Shown: one piece after another, positions 37,581 to 46,005 of the stretch
Layout: the number at the start of each line of letters is the position of its first letter
Position numbering within the stretch: the first letter of the stretch is position 1
Assembly: GCA_910575725.1 (NCBI GenBank)
Contig: CAJTFE010000011.1
Location: forward strand, 62,001-126,000
DNA: 64,000 nt
Source: Clostridia bacterium
Lineage (GTDB): Bacteria; Bacillota; Clostridia; Lachnospirales; Lachnospiraceae
Direction: 5' to 3'
The notes under the pieces: generated by a model
The model's database searches: none
Told to the model about the DNA's origin: nothing
The model's input: only the letters and a program-made list of their open reading frames with translations
Position numbers and translations under genes: made by a program

Positions 37581-37866
37581 TTCCAAAATAAATTGAGATT
37601 TCGTAGAGCATCTTACTCTACGATGGCAGGAGAATCATTCTTCTGCCATTTTTCTTTAACATCATAGCACATTTAGATCGAAAGGTAAATATTTTTTCTT
37701 CTTCGGCATACTTTTTGTATGAGTTTCTTGTGTTAATTTATATTTTACTCTAAAGTTTGTCTATTTTTCAATAAAAATATTCTATTTTATTCCTTTAAAT
37801 GTAAAAAACAGGATGAAGTTTTCGCAGAGTAAGATGCTCTACGAAATTTCAAGCCAAAATCCAAAT
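37581..37866. repeat. 286-bp repeat element, copy 2, directly upstream of the TnpB-like gene
   Basis: This stretch matches 9444-9728 almost base for base, including the terminator and AT-rich core. Left arm CGTAGAGCATCTTACTCTACG (one base longer than quoted limits allow in context, at 37602-37622) and right arm at 37822-37843 are inverted copies. In both elements the arms match each other at the central bases (GTACC in copy 1, GCATC in copy 2), so they have co-varied. Homology stops about 20 bases before the TnpB-like ATG. It fills most of the 340-base gap after gtfB2. Confidence 0.75.
37624..37653 (+). terminator. Terminator inside repeat copy 2
   Basis: TGGCAGGAGAA (37624-37634), a TCA loop and TTCTTCTGCCA, followed by TTTTT. 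It lies about 80 bases after the second gtfB and probably ends the SRR-locus transcript. Confidence 0.8.
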
Positions 37867-37886
37867 CCGAGGTGAAGTGAAGAATT

Positions 37887-39023
37887 ATGTCAGCTCCCCA
37901 GAACCAGTATTTTGTGCTGACATTGCCCTTAAAGCCGGAGCTATGGCAGCAGGATCTATTGGAAAAGCGGTTTGAGATGAATCGCCAGATTTATAATGCC
38001 CTGCTTGACACAGCAATAAAGCGATACAGGCAGATGGCCCAGACACGGGCATACCGGGCAAATAAGGAAGCTCTCTTTCATACTGTGGAAAAGGAACAGC
38101 GGAAAAAGCTGCTGCAGGAGCGGGACAGTCTCATAGAAAAATACCAGCTCCGCAATTATGACATATGCAGGGAAGCAGCCCGATACCGTCAGCATTTCCA
38201 GGATCACACCGACAGCCCCATCGTCCAGAATCTGGCTGGCGAGGTCTGGCAGGCAGTGGATGGCCTGATAAAGGGCACAGCCGCCCAGGTGTATCCAAAG
38301 AAACCAGGACAGTTAAAGAGCCTTTCGGGGAAAACAAACCGTTCCTCTATCAAGTTCCGGGAGGATGGCCTTGTCTGGAAGGGACTGGTGATCCCGGTGG
38401 ATAAAAGGAATTTCACCTGGTATGAGGAGCAGGCCTTGAAGCAGGAGATCCGTTACTGCAGGCTTAAGAAGTCTGTGATCCGGGGAAAAGACAGGTATTT
38501 TCTGGAGATTGTTTTCAAGGGAAACGTGCCGGTGAAGCCAAAACCGGAAGTGCCCGGAACAGTGGGGCTGGATATCGGAAGACAGAAGCTGTCCCTGGTA
38601 TCACAGGAGCAGGCAGCTGAATATCTCCTTCCCATTAAGAACCGGCAGCTGGAATCCAGAAAACGGCAGTTGAGCCAGTACATGGAGCGCAGCCGCAGAA
38701 GCATGAATCCGGAGAATTATCATCCCGACGGCCGGATCAAAAAGGGAAGCGTACATTGGATTTATTCCAGAAAATATCAGAAGGCACGGCTTCAGTACCA
38801 GGAGCTCTGCCGGAAGCAGACCGCATTGCAGAAGCAGGCGCAATACAGGCTTGCAGGCAGAATCACTTCCAGCGGAACATGCTTTTATATAGAAGAAACA
38901 GGTTCGGCAAAGGCGGACGGAGTAAAGCTAGATCCCTCTTATAGAATGCAGACAGCGCCGGCCCGGTTTCTGAAGATTCTGGAATACAAGTTAAATCAAC
39001 AGGGAAAGCAGCTTCTGTTTTAA
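37887..39023 (+). CDS. TnpB-like (IS200/IS605 OrfB family) protein, C-terminally truncated
   Basis: A 378-residue TnpB homologue. TnpB is an RNA-guided nuclease with a RuvC active site of Asp, Glu and Asp. The first Asp (D229 in GLDIGRQKLSLVS) and the Glu (E336/E337 in FYIEETGS) are seen. The protein stops at YKLNQQGKQLLF, before the zinc-finger/final segment that carries the third catalytic Asp. No continuation of that segment was found in the other frames, so this is a true truncation and cleavage activity is doubtful. No TnpA accompanies it. GAGGTGAAG lies upstream of ATG 37887. A run of RNA hairpins follows. It could be a decayed element or a nuclease-dead TnpB-derived regulator. Confidence 0.82.
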   Translation: MSAPQNQYFVLTLPLKPELWQQDLLEKRFEMNRQIYNALLDTAIKRYRQMAQTRAYRANKEALFHTVEKEQRKKLLQERDSLIEKYQLRNYDICREAARYRQHFQDHTDSPIVQNLAGEVWQAVDGLIKGTAAQVYPKKPGQLKSLSGKTNRSSIKFREDGLVWKGLVIPVDKRNFTWYEEQALKQEIRYCRLKKSVIRGKDRYFLEIVFKGNVPVKPKPEVPGTVGLDIGRQKLSLVSQEQAAEYLLPIKNRQLESRKRQLSQYMERSRRSMNPENYHPDGRIKKGSVHWIYSRKYQKARLQYQELCRKQTALQKQAQYRLAGRITSSGTCFYIEETGSAKADGVKLDPSYRMQTAPARFLKILEYKLNQQGKQLLF

Positions 39024-39045
39024 TCAGACAGAGTTGTGATAGATC

Positions 39046-39194
39046 TTACCGGTCGCTAGGTGAACGGTAACGTGATAGGCAGGGTGGTCTTGAAGCGGGC
39101 CGATATCCGCAACGGATGAAAGCCTTCGCGAAAAGGGATTAGGGCAAAGGTACTTCGGTTCTTTGCAGAAGCCTGGCAGCGGAGGACCTTCTGC
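39046..39194 (+). ncRNA. Highly structured RNA candidate 3' of the TnpB-like gene (omega-RNA-like)
   Basis: Four consecutive hairpins fit within 150 bases. TTACCG/CGGTAA spans 39046-39070. GCGG/CCGC spans 39095-39110, with an alternative ATCCG/CGGAT at 39105-39117. GCAAAG/CTTTGC with a TTCG loop spans 39144-39166. GCAGAAG/CTTCTGC spans 39165-39194. No reading frame crosses the region. TnpB guide RNAs (omega RNAs) are made from just this position, the 3' end of tnpB and beyond, so this is the candidate scaffold. The rest of 39195-39330 is AT-rich with no gene seen. Confidence 0.45.
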
Positions 39195-39330
39195 AGATAT
39201 TTTGCAAAAGAGCTTCGGTATAGAATATTTAAAAAAATAATTTCACCATGCAGTAAAGACAAAGCCTTCTGTATGGCCAGACTGCAAAGACAAAATCTTA
39301 AGCTTTGAAATCGTCGCATTGCCGCGTTTT

Positions 39331-39405
39331 AAAGGGTAAGAGGTTATCATGTGTATTTATGTCGGCATTTTTTTCATGCCGATATGGCGAAGCCTACCCT
39401 TTTTA
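39331..39405 (+). promoter_or_regulatory. Nested hairpin with T-run in the loaP leader (attenuator candidate)
   Basis: AAAGGGTA (39331-39338) pairs with TACCCTTT (39395-39402) and is followed by more T. Inside it, TCGGCAT (39362-39368) pairs with ATGCCGA (39376-39382). The structure looks like a terminator 30 bases before the LoaP gene and could be a point of attenuation or autoregulation by a processive antiterminator. Confidence 0.55.
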
Positions 39406-39434
39406 CGGAATACAAGGAAAGGGGCAGAAGCCAT

Positions 39435-39941
39435 ATGTGGTACGTGATACAGGTCAGAACCGGAACAGAGAGGGAGATTATACGGCAATGCCAGACCGTG
39501 ATCCCCAAAGAGACTCTGGAAAAAAGTTTTCTTCCCTGTTTTGAGGAAATGAAACGGTATAAAGGTGCTTGGCATAAGGAGCAGAAGCTTTTGTTTCCCG
39601 GGTATGTGTTTCTGATTAGCGGGGATCCGGAGCAGCTCTACCGGAGCCTGAAGCCGGTCATCGGATTGACCAAGCTTTTAAAAACAGGGGATCAGATTAT
39701 TTCTCTGACAGAGTCGGAGATTCAGTTTCTTTTAAGATTTGGCGGAACAGAACAGTTGGTAAAAATGTCTACCGGTTTTGTGGAGCAGGCTCAGGTAATC
39801 ATACTGGATGGGCCGCTTAAGGGTATGGAAGGGTATATTAAAAAAATAGACCGCCACAGACGGGAAGCCAGCCTGGAGCTGCCGATGTTTGGGCGGATTC
39901 TGGATGTAAAAGTCGGGTTGGAGATTATAGGGAAGAAGTGA
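39435..39941 (+). CDS. loaP: LoaP-like NusG paralog, operon-specific antiterminator
   Basis: A 168-residue NusG-family protein with an N-terminal NGN domain (WYVIQVRTGTEREII, KLLFPGYVFLI) and a C-terminal KOW domain (GPLKGMEGYIKKIDRHRREASLELP). LoaP proteins of Firmicutes bind RNA polymerase and let it read through terminators in one long biosynthetic operon, typically for polysaccharide or antibiotic. That suits its place at the head of at least 24 kb of same-strand polysaccharide genes. ATG 39435 starts the NGN domain directly. Frames open further upstream add no homologous sequence. The stop overlaps the next gene by GTGA. RfaH/UpxY-type relatives are the alternative name. Confidence 0.85.
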   Translation: MWYVIQVRTGTEREIIRQCQTVIPKETLEKSFLPCFEEMKRYKGAWHKEQKLLFPGYVFLISGDPEQLYRSLKPVIGLTKLLKTGDQIISLTESEIQFLLRFGGTEQLVKMSTGFVEQAQVIILDGPLKGMEGYIKKIDRHRREASLELPMFGRILDVKVGLEIIGKK

Positions 39942-41869
39942 CAAGTAAGCCGTGGAAGTATCTGCGGCCTATTTTTATGTGGAGCAATTGTGAAATGAAG
40001 GAAAGAAACAGCAGTATAACAAAAAAAATAGCAGGCGCAGCCATAGTCTTAAGCGGAGCGTATTTCTTTATGAGGGCTATTGCAAAGAAAAAGTCGGAAG
40101 GCAGAGAGATAGATGCGGACAATCCCTATATTGACAAAACAGAGCTGCCTTTTTCTTCCATAACTATTTACGAGCAGACGATTAAACCAATTATAGATAA
40201 AAGTCTTGCATTTGCAGGCCTTGTAATCTTGTCCCCTCTTTTTGCAGCCATATCCGCTGCGATTTTTATCGATGATCCTGGAACAATATTTTTTACGCAA
40301 AAGCGTATAGGAAAAGACAAGAGGTTTTTCTGCCTCCATAAGTTCCGGAGTATGAAGATGTCAACTCCCCATGATGTACCGACACATCAGCTGAGGGATC
40401 CGGAGCAGTATATCACGAGAGTGGGAAGGGTGCTGAGAAAAACCAGCCTGGACGAGATTCCTCAGATCTGGGACATTTTTAGAGGAAGAATGAGCATCAT
40501 AGGCCCGCGGCCGGCCCTGTGGAATCAGGAAGATCTTGTGGCAGAGCGGCAAAAGTACGGGGCCAATGGCGTACTTCCCGGCTTAACCGGCTGGGCGCAG
40601 ATTAACGGCCGGGATGAACTGGAGATATCCGAGAAGGCGAAGCTGGATGGAGAATATGTGCGGCATTTAAAGCAGGGCGGATTAAGAGCCCTGTTTTTTG
40701 ATATCAAATGTTTCCTTGGAACTATAAAATCCGTTGCCGGGAGTGACGGGGTTGTAGAGGGAGGAACTGGGGAATTACACAAAAGCGCCGGATTTGAGGA
40801 CTATGGCTATAAAAAGGAATTCCATATAGACAGAGCGATGTGCAAGCGTATCTTAATTGTCGGCGCAAACAGCTATATAGGGGAATCCTTTGAGTCCTAT
40901 GTCAGAAGCTATTACAGCGGTAATTTCCGGATAGATACGGCAGACACCATGGACAGCAGCTGGAGAGAGACCGATTTTGGTTCCTATGACACGGTATTCC
41001 ACGTTGCCGGAATCGCGCATGCAGATGTGGGAAATGTGGACGAGGCCACGAAGCGGAAATATTATGCAGTAAATACGGATCTGGCAATAGAGGCGGCCAG
41101 GCTTGCAAAGGATGCAGGTGTGAGGCAGTTTGTATTTATGAGCTCTATGATTGTTTACGGCGAGTCCATGCCTTACGGTAAAGAGAAAATGATTGATGAG
41201 CATACGGTTCCGGCTCCTGCGAATTTTTACGGGGACAGCAAATGGCAGGCGGATCGGGGCGTAAGGCAGCTGCAGGATGAGAATTTCCACGTGGCAGTGC
41301 TGCGCCCTCCCATGATCTACGGCCCGGGAAGTAAGGGGAATTATCCTGTTTTGGCAAAACTGGCCAAGCGCCTTCCGGTATTCCCGGCTGTTCATAATCA
41401 GCGTTCCATGCTTTATATAGACAATCTCTGTGAATTCCTGTGCCTGCTTATGCTGAGCGGAGAGGGAGGAATCTATTTCCCACAGAATGCAGAGTACACA
41501 AATACATCTGAAATGGTGGAGCAGATTGCAGACGCCGTGTGGCATCCCATCCGGGTGACAAAGTTATTCAATCCGGCAGTAGCGGCAGCTTCCCACATCC
41601 CGGGGAAGGCGGGCGGACTGGTGAATAAGGCGTTTGGAAACAGCGCCTATGACCGGAAGCTGTCTGTCTATAAGGGCTTGGATTATTGTGTCAAAGATTT
41701 GCGGACATCTATCGCAGAGACGGAAGAGGAGAGGCCGGAGGAAAAGGAGAATAAGGAAAATTGCAGACCATATGGATTATCGATCATTATTCATCAGAAC
41801 CAATATACGGAGGGATTTCCCGTCAATACGATTTTGCCAGAGAGCTGGGACGGCGCGGATACCATGTAG
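39938..41869 (+). CDS. Fusion of undecaprenyl-phosphate sugar-1-phosphate transferase and NAD-dependent epimerase
   Basis: A 643-residue fusion. After a short N-terminal hydrophobic stretch (AGAAIVLSGAYFFM) comes a bacterial sugar transferase: a membrane segment at about 85-110, then RIGKDKRFFCLHKFRSM, TSLDEIPQIWDIFRGRMSIIGPRP and LPGLTGWAQINGRDE. It would load a sugar phosphate on undecaprenyl phosphate and start the repeat unit. From about 305 there is an SDR epimerase/dehydratase with the NAD motif LIVGANSYIG and the active-site YGDSK. The last 36 residues overlap the next gene out of frame and look like a read-on tail, so the original end was probably near residue 605. The start is GTG 39938, coupled to loaP. 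ATG 39995 is an alternative. Confidence 0.85.
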   Translation: MTSKPWKYLRPIFMWSNCEMKERNSSITKKIAGAAIVLSGAYFFMRAIAKKKSEGREIDADNPYIDKTELPFSSITIYEQTIKPIIDKSLAFAGLVILSPLFAAISAAIFIDDPGTIFFTQKRIGKDKRFFCLHKFRSMKMSTPHDVPTHQLRDPEQYITRVGRVLRKTSLDEIPQIWDIFRGRMSIIGPRPALWNQEDLVAERQKYGANGVLPGLTGWAQINGRDELEISEKAKLDGEYVRHLKQGGLRALFFDIKCFLGTIKSVAGSDGVVEGGTGELHKSAGFEDYGYKKEFHIDRAMCKRILIVGANSYIGESFESYVRSYYSGNFRIDTADTMDSSWRETDFGSYDTVFHVAGIAHADVGNVDEATKRKYYAVNTDLAIEAARLAKDAGVRQFVFMSSMIVYGESMPYGKEKMIDEHTVPAPANFYGDSKWQADRGVRQLQDENFHVAVLRPPMIYGPGSKGNYPVLAKLAKRLPVFPAVHNQRSMLYIDNLCEFLCLLMLSGEGGIYFPQNAEYTNTSEMVEQIADAVWHPIRVTKLFNPAVAAASHIPGKAGGLVNKAFGNSAYDRKLSVYKGLDYCVKDLRTSIAETEEERPEEKENKENCRPYGLSIIIHQNQYTEGFPVNTILPESWDGADTM

Positions 41870-43011
41870 TTGTGATTGCATCGGGCTTCTGTCACTTTAC
41901 GCACAGTTACATTTCGGAAAAACCGGTAAAGGTCAGTAAGCTGGCAGAGCATGTTCATTATATTTATTTAAAAACAAGCAGTTATGAATCTAACGGCGGA
42001 CTTGGGCGGGCGCGGAATATGCTTGATTTTATGAATAAGGTCATAAAATATGAAGGCATTATTGCAAGACGCTACGGAAAGCCGGACGTTGTTACCGGCT
42101 GCTCTGTACATCCCCTGTCCTGGATTGCGGCATATCGGACAGCAAGGAAATACAAGGCCCGCTTTGTGGCGGAGGTTCGGGATTTCTGGCCGAGAATCTG
42201 GGTGGTCAGCGGCGACAAAAAGGCGATGGATCCCATGGTAATATTTTTCGGCCTGATTCAGAGATGGGCATTTAAGCATGCAGATCGCATTATTTATTCC
42301 ATGTTTCATGGGGATAAATACATTTGCGGAGAATTGGGGATTCCGCGGGGCAGGGTGTACTTAATCGGGCAGCCTATGGATTGCTCAAGATTTGATGAAA
42401 ATTGCGAAAAGACAGAACTGCTGCCAAAGGAGGTGCAGGAATTTATCAGAGATTCCTTTGTATGCTCCTTTGCCGGTTATTACATGGTTTATGAAGGCGT
42501 CTATGTAATGCTGGAGGCGCTGAAAATATTAGAGTCAAAGGGTCTGCCTATCAAAATGGTGTTTGTAGGCTCCGGGCAGGAAAAGGAAGGAATGGAGAAG
42601 TATATCAGAGAAAATCATCTTCGCAATGCTTTGGTATACGACAGAATCCCCAAGGAAGCTGTGCCGGCGCTGCTCTCTCATTCTCATATCTGTATGGCAC
42701 ATTTGGAGGTGGAGGGGCACAAAGAGGTTTACAAATACGGTGTTTCAAAGAACAAGGTAAATGAATATCTGTATTCAGGAGCTTGTACTTTATATGGATT
42801 CCTGTACAAGGATGACGAGACAGCCGTAAGCGGAGGCGGTATTATGTTCGAACCTTATGATGCAGAAGATTTGGCTGAGAAGATTGCATATGTATATAAT
42901 CTGCCGGAAGCAGAGCGGCGTCAGTACGGCGTCAGGGGCCGGGAATATATCAAGGCCAATCACAGCGTTGAGGTTCTGACAGATCGAATGCTTGAGGTAT
43001 TGTTTGGATGA
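41761..43011 (+). CDS. GT4-like glycosyltransferase
   Basis: A 416-residue GT-B enzyme. The N-terminal acceptor domain starts IWIIDHYSSEPIYGGISRQYDFA, and VAEVRDFWPRIWV in the middle is typical of WcaI/WbuB-like transferases of polysaccharide operons. The C-terminal domain has FVGSGQEKEGMEKYI and NKVNEYLYSGACTLYGF. The donor is probably a UDP-HexNAc or 6-deoxyhexose, not determined. The TTG start with AAGGA just upstream overlaps the preceding gene by 109 bases. The stop overlaps the next ATG. Confidence 0.8.
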   Translation: MQTIWIIDHYSSEPIYGGISRQYDFARELGRRGYHVVVIASGFCHFTHSYISEKPVKVSKLAEHVHYIYLKTSSYESNGGLGRARNMLDFMNKVIKYEGIIARRYGKPDVVTGCSVHPLSWIAAYRTARKYKARFVAEVRDFWPRIWVVSGDKKAMDPMVIFFGLIQRWAFKHADRIIYSMFHGDKYICGELGIPRGRVYLIGQPMDCSRFDENCEKTELLPKEVQEFIRDSFVCSFAGYYMVYEGVYVMLEALKILESKGLPIKMVFVGSGQEKEGMEKYIRENHLRNALVYDRIPKEAVPALLSHSHICMAHLEVEGHKEVYKYGVSKNKVNEYLYSGACTLYGFLYKDDETAVSGGGIMFEPYDAEDLAEKIAYVYNLPEAERRQYGVRGREYIKANHSVEVLTDRMLEVLFG

Positions 43012-44753
43012 ACAGGATAGAAAAAGCATGGCTTTACTGGAATACGGTAAAAAGTCTGAAACCCGTTCAGATAAGACATCAGATAGAAAATCGGATATGC
43101 AGGGGCCGGAGAAAAAAATATCTGGACAGCGTAAAAGCACTGCTGAGGCCAAAGAGCTGGAGTGAGATAAAGCTTCTTATTCCAGAGCTGGACTGTGATC
43201 CGGATTATCTGCAGAGATTTCCTAAGGACAAGCTGCTGCGCAATGAGATCGAACTGCTTCACGAATCTCACAGGATAGAGAAGGAGTGGAGGGTTTTGGA
43301 GGCTTCTCATTTATGGAATTATAATCTTCATTACCTGGAGTTTTTGATTCCATTGGCAGTAGAATACAGCGTCACAGGAGAAGAAGCCTATTTTTTAAAG
43401 TGGAAAGAGTTCATGGAGGGGTGGCTGAAGCAGTCCTCTGATGACAGCTTTGAGCCCTATACCATATCCATGCGGATTCCCAATCTGCTGATTTGCATGG
43501 AATTATTGAGAGAAAAGCTCCGGGATACGGAGCTGGAATCTTTGGTGATAACTTCTCTTTACCAGCAATACAGGTATCTGCTCAAGACACAGGAACGGGC
43601 GCTTCTTGCAAATCACTATTTTGAAAATTTAAAGGCTTTGGTGATATCCAGCCTCTTGTTTCAAGAGACAGAGATGTATCATCAATATTTTGACCTGTTT
43701 CTAAAAGAGATAGAGGAACAGATACTTTCCGACGGGCTTCATTTTGAAAGAAGCCTTATGTATCATAAAATAATTCTGGAAGATATTCTGCGCGTGCATG
43801 CAGCGCTACGCAGCACAGGGCACAGGGAAGACGCTAAAAAGCTGATTCCGGCAATTCAGATGATGGCATCGGCAATGATGAAGCTGGAGAGGGGGTTCGA
43901 GAGGACACCTCTTTTTAATGATGCCGGAAATAATGTGAGCAAGAGCCGGGACGTCCTGTTTCGAGCCATAATAAGGCATTGTACAAACAGCGTAACAGCA
44001 GAAAAAAGCAATGCGCAGAAAGAAACAGCGGTGGAAGGCTTTGAAGCTTCCGGCTGCTATATGCTCACCCACAAGGATACAGCGCTTTTTTTTGATTGCG
44101 GAGAGATTGGGCCTTCTTATATGGGAGGGCATGCCCACTGTGATTGTCTCAGCTTCGAACTGAGCGTGAATGGAAAAGCATTGTTTGTGAATTCCGGCAC
44201 CGGACAGTATCAGGGAGAGCTGAGGCCTTTTTTCCGCAGCACAGCGGCTCACAATACCCTTATGATTGACGACAGAGAACAGTCAGAGCTGTGGGGAGAG
44301 CACAGGGCGGCGAGGAGGATAAGGAAGGTGCAGGGCAAAGCCGGAGACAGAGGGCTGATTGGCCGGTTTCAAAGCTTTCGGGGAGATTTTTTCCGAAGGA
44401 GCTTATGGTGGAAAAAGGAAGATGAACATGTTCTTGTAATACGGGATGACTTGAAAGCCTGCGACGCCGGGAAGCATACAGCCAGGCAGTTTCTGCATCT
44501 TGCGCCGGGATACCGTTATAGACGGGACGGCAGGCAGATAGAGGTTCTGGAAGGAGAAACCCTTCGGGCAGTTATTAAGCTTCCTTATAAATGTGATTAT
44601 CTCATTCATAAGGAAGGAATCCTGACGAACTATGCGGAGGATTTTGGGGAATATCAGAGAAAAGAGGTTCTGGAGGTTCGGACGCTGTTTGAAGACAGTG
44701 TCCGGTCGGAGCTTGAGATAGAAATGACAGGAGAGTGGGAAACAAATGGTTAA
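43008..44753 (+). CDS. Heparinase II/III-like polysaccharide lyase family protein
   Basis: A 581-residue protein with an N-terminal alpha/alpha-toroid (about 80-340; WNYNLHYLEFLIPL, LANHYFENLKALVI) and a C-terminal beta-sandwich (GGHAHCDCLSFELSVNGKALFVNSGTGQY, followed by RSTAAHNTLMIDDREQSE). The His-containing GGHAHCD motif and the Asn/His pairs are the known active-site region of family members. Such proteins accompany Wzx/Wzy polysaccharide loci together with the two-domain oxidoreductase found here at 46006. No signal peptide is seen, so it may act in the cytosol. Its substrate is not known. Confidence 0.8.
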   Translation: MNRIEKAWLYWNTVKSLKPVQIRHQIENRICRGRRKKYLDSVKALLRPKSWSEIKLLIPELDCDPDYLQRFPKDKLLRNEIELLHESHRIEKEWRVLEASHLWNYNLHYLEFLIPLAVEYSVTGEEAYFLKWKEFMEGWLKQSSDDSFEPYTISMRIPNLLICMELLREKLRDTELESLVITSLYQQYRYLLKTQERALLANHYFENLKALVISSLLFQETEMYHQYFDLFLKEIEEQILSDGLHFERSLMYHKIILEDILRVHAALRSTGHREDAKKLIPAIQMMASAMMKLERGFERTPLFNDAGNNVSKSRDVLFRAIIRHCTNSVTAEKSNAQKETAVEGFEASGCYMLTHKDTALFFDCGEIGPSYMGGHAHCDCLSFELSVNGKALFVNSGTGQYQGELRPFFRSTAAHNTLMIDDREQSELWGEHRAARRIRKVQGKAGDRGLIGRFQSFRGDFFRRSLWWKKEDEHVLVIRDDLKACDAGKHTARQFLHLAPGYRYRRDGRQIEVLEGETLRAVIKLPYKCDYLIHKEGILTNYAEDFGEYQRKEVLEVRTLFEDSVRSELEIEMTGEWETNG

Positions 44754-45966
44754 TGTAATCGGATTGGGATATATCGGGCTGCCTACGGCCTTAATGCTGG
44801 CGTCTCACGGCATAGAGGTGATAGGCACGGATTATAATAAAAAGCTGGTGGAAACGCTGAATGCAGGCCGCACCACCTTTAAAGAGGAAGGCTTGGACGA
44901 GCTGTTTAAAAATGCTGTGGAGGCCGGTATCCGATTTACAACCGAGTACCAGGTGACAGATACCTATATTGTCTCGGTTCCCACACCTTATGATAAGTTT
45001 TCCAAAAAGGTAGACGCCTGTTATGTAGCGGCGGCGGTGAAGGATGTATTGAAGAAAGCGCCCCAAGGGGCGGTTGTTGTCATTGAATCCACGGTTTCCC
45101 CAGGAACACTGGACAAATTTGTGAGGCCGGCAATTGAGGAAGCCGGAAAGGCGATAGGCACGGATGTACATCTTGTTCATGCTCCGGAGCGGATTATTCC
45201 AGGAAATATGGTTTATGAATTAATTCATAATAACCGCACCATCGGAGCGGACGACAAAGGAGTAGGAGAACGGGTAAAATCCCTCTACGCATCTTTCTGC
45301 CAGGGCGAGATTGTGGTCACGGATATCCGGACAGCAGAGATGACAAAGGTGGTAGAGAATACATACCGTGCGGTCAATATTGCATTTGCAAATGAACTGG
45401 CAAAAATATGCCGGCATGACAACATGGATGTGTACGAGATTATCCGCATCTGCAATATGCACCCCAGAGTGAATATCTTACAGCCGGGGCCGGGAGTGGG
45501 AGGCCACTGCATTTCGGTAGATCCCTGGTTTCTGGTGGGGGATTATCCAAGCCTGGCAAAGGTGATCGACGAATCTATGAAAACCAATGACGGAATGCCG
45601 GATTTTGTGCTGAACCGAATCTACGAGATTATGAAGGAAGAGGGGCTTACGGATATCACACGGGTTGGCCTGTATGGGCTTACTTATAAAGAAGATGTAG
45701 ATGATATGCGGGAATCTCCGACGCTGCAGCTTCTGGAATCCCAGGAGCGGCATCTGGCTTTTGGGCTTAAGGTTTATGATCCGCTGATTTCGGAAGATAT
45801 GGTGCCGAACCAGTATCATAGTCTGGAAGAATTTCTGGATGGGGTGGATATGGTGGTTGTTATGGTGGGGCATAGGGAGATTAGGGAGAATATGGATAAG
45901 CTTAGGGGAAAGGTTGTATTGGATACGCGGCATATCTGTGGGTTCGACAAGGTCTATCAGTTATAA
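44746..45966 (+). CDS. wecC: UDP-N-acetyl-D-mannosamine dehydrogenase
   Basis: A 406-residue NAD-dependent UDP-sugar 6-dehydrogenase. It starts with the Rossmann motif IGLGYIGLPTALMLA. It has the catalytic Cys255 in PGPGVGGHCISVDPWFL, the variant that separates UDP-ManNAc dehydrogenases (WecC) from UDP-glucose dehydrogenases, and a C-terminal TYKEDVDDMRESPTLQLLE segment. It would supply UDP-ManNAcA or a similar uronic acid. The partner epimerase WecB is not in the window. It overlaps the previous gene by 8 bases. Confidence 0.88.
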   Translation: MVNVIGLGYIGLPTALMLASHGIEVIGTDYNKKLVETLNAGRTTFKEEGLDELFKNAVEAGIRFTTEYQVTDTYIVSVPTPYDKFSKKVDACYVAAAVKDVLKKAPQGAVVVIESTVSPGTLDKFVRPAIEEAGKAIGTDVHLVHAPERIIPGNMVYELIHNNRTIGADDKGVGERVKSLYASFCQGEIVVTDIRTAEMTKVVENTYRAVNIAFANELAKICRHDNMDVYEIIRICNMHPRVNILQPGPGVGGHCISVDPWFLVGDYPSLAKVIDESMKTNDGMPDFVLNRIYEIMKEEGLTDITRVGLYGLTYKEDVDDMRESPTLQLLESQERHLAFGLKVYDPLISEDMVPNQYHSLEEFLDGVDMVVVMVGHREIRENMDKLRGKVVLDTRHICGFDKVYQL

Positions 45967-46005
45967 AATATATGTGACGAATCTTTTATAGAGAGGGTTA
46001 GAATT

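Noticed and set aside
39024..39330. Missing zinc-finger part of TnpB in another frame after the stop
   Set aside because: None of the forward frames shows the CxxC pairs or the final catalytic Asp segment, so a simple frameshift does not explain the short protein.
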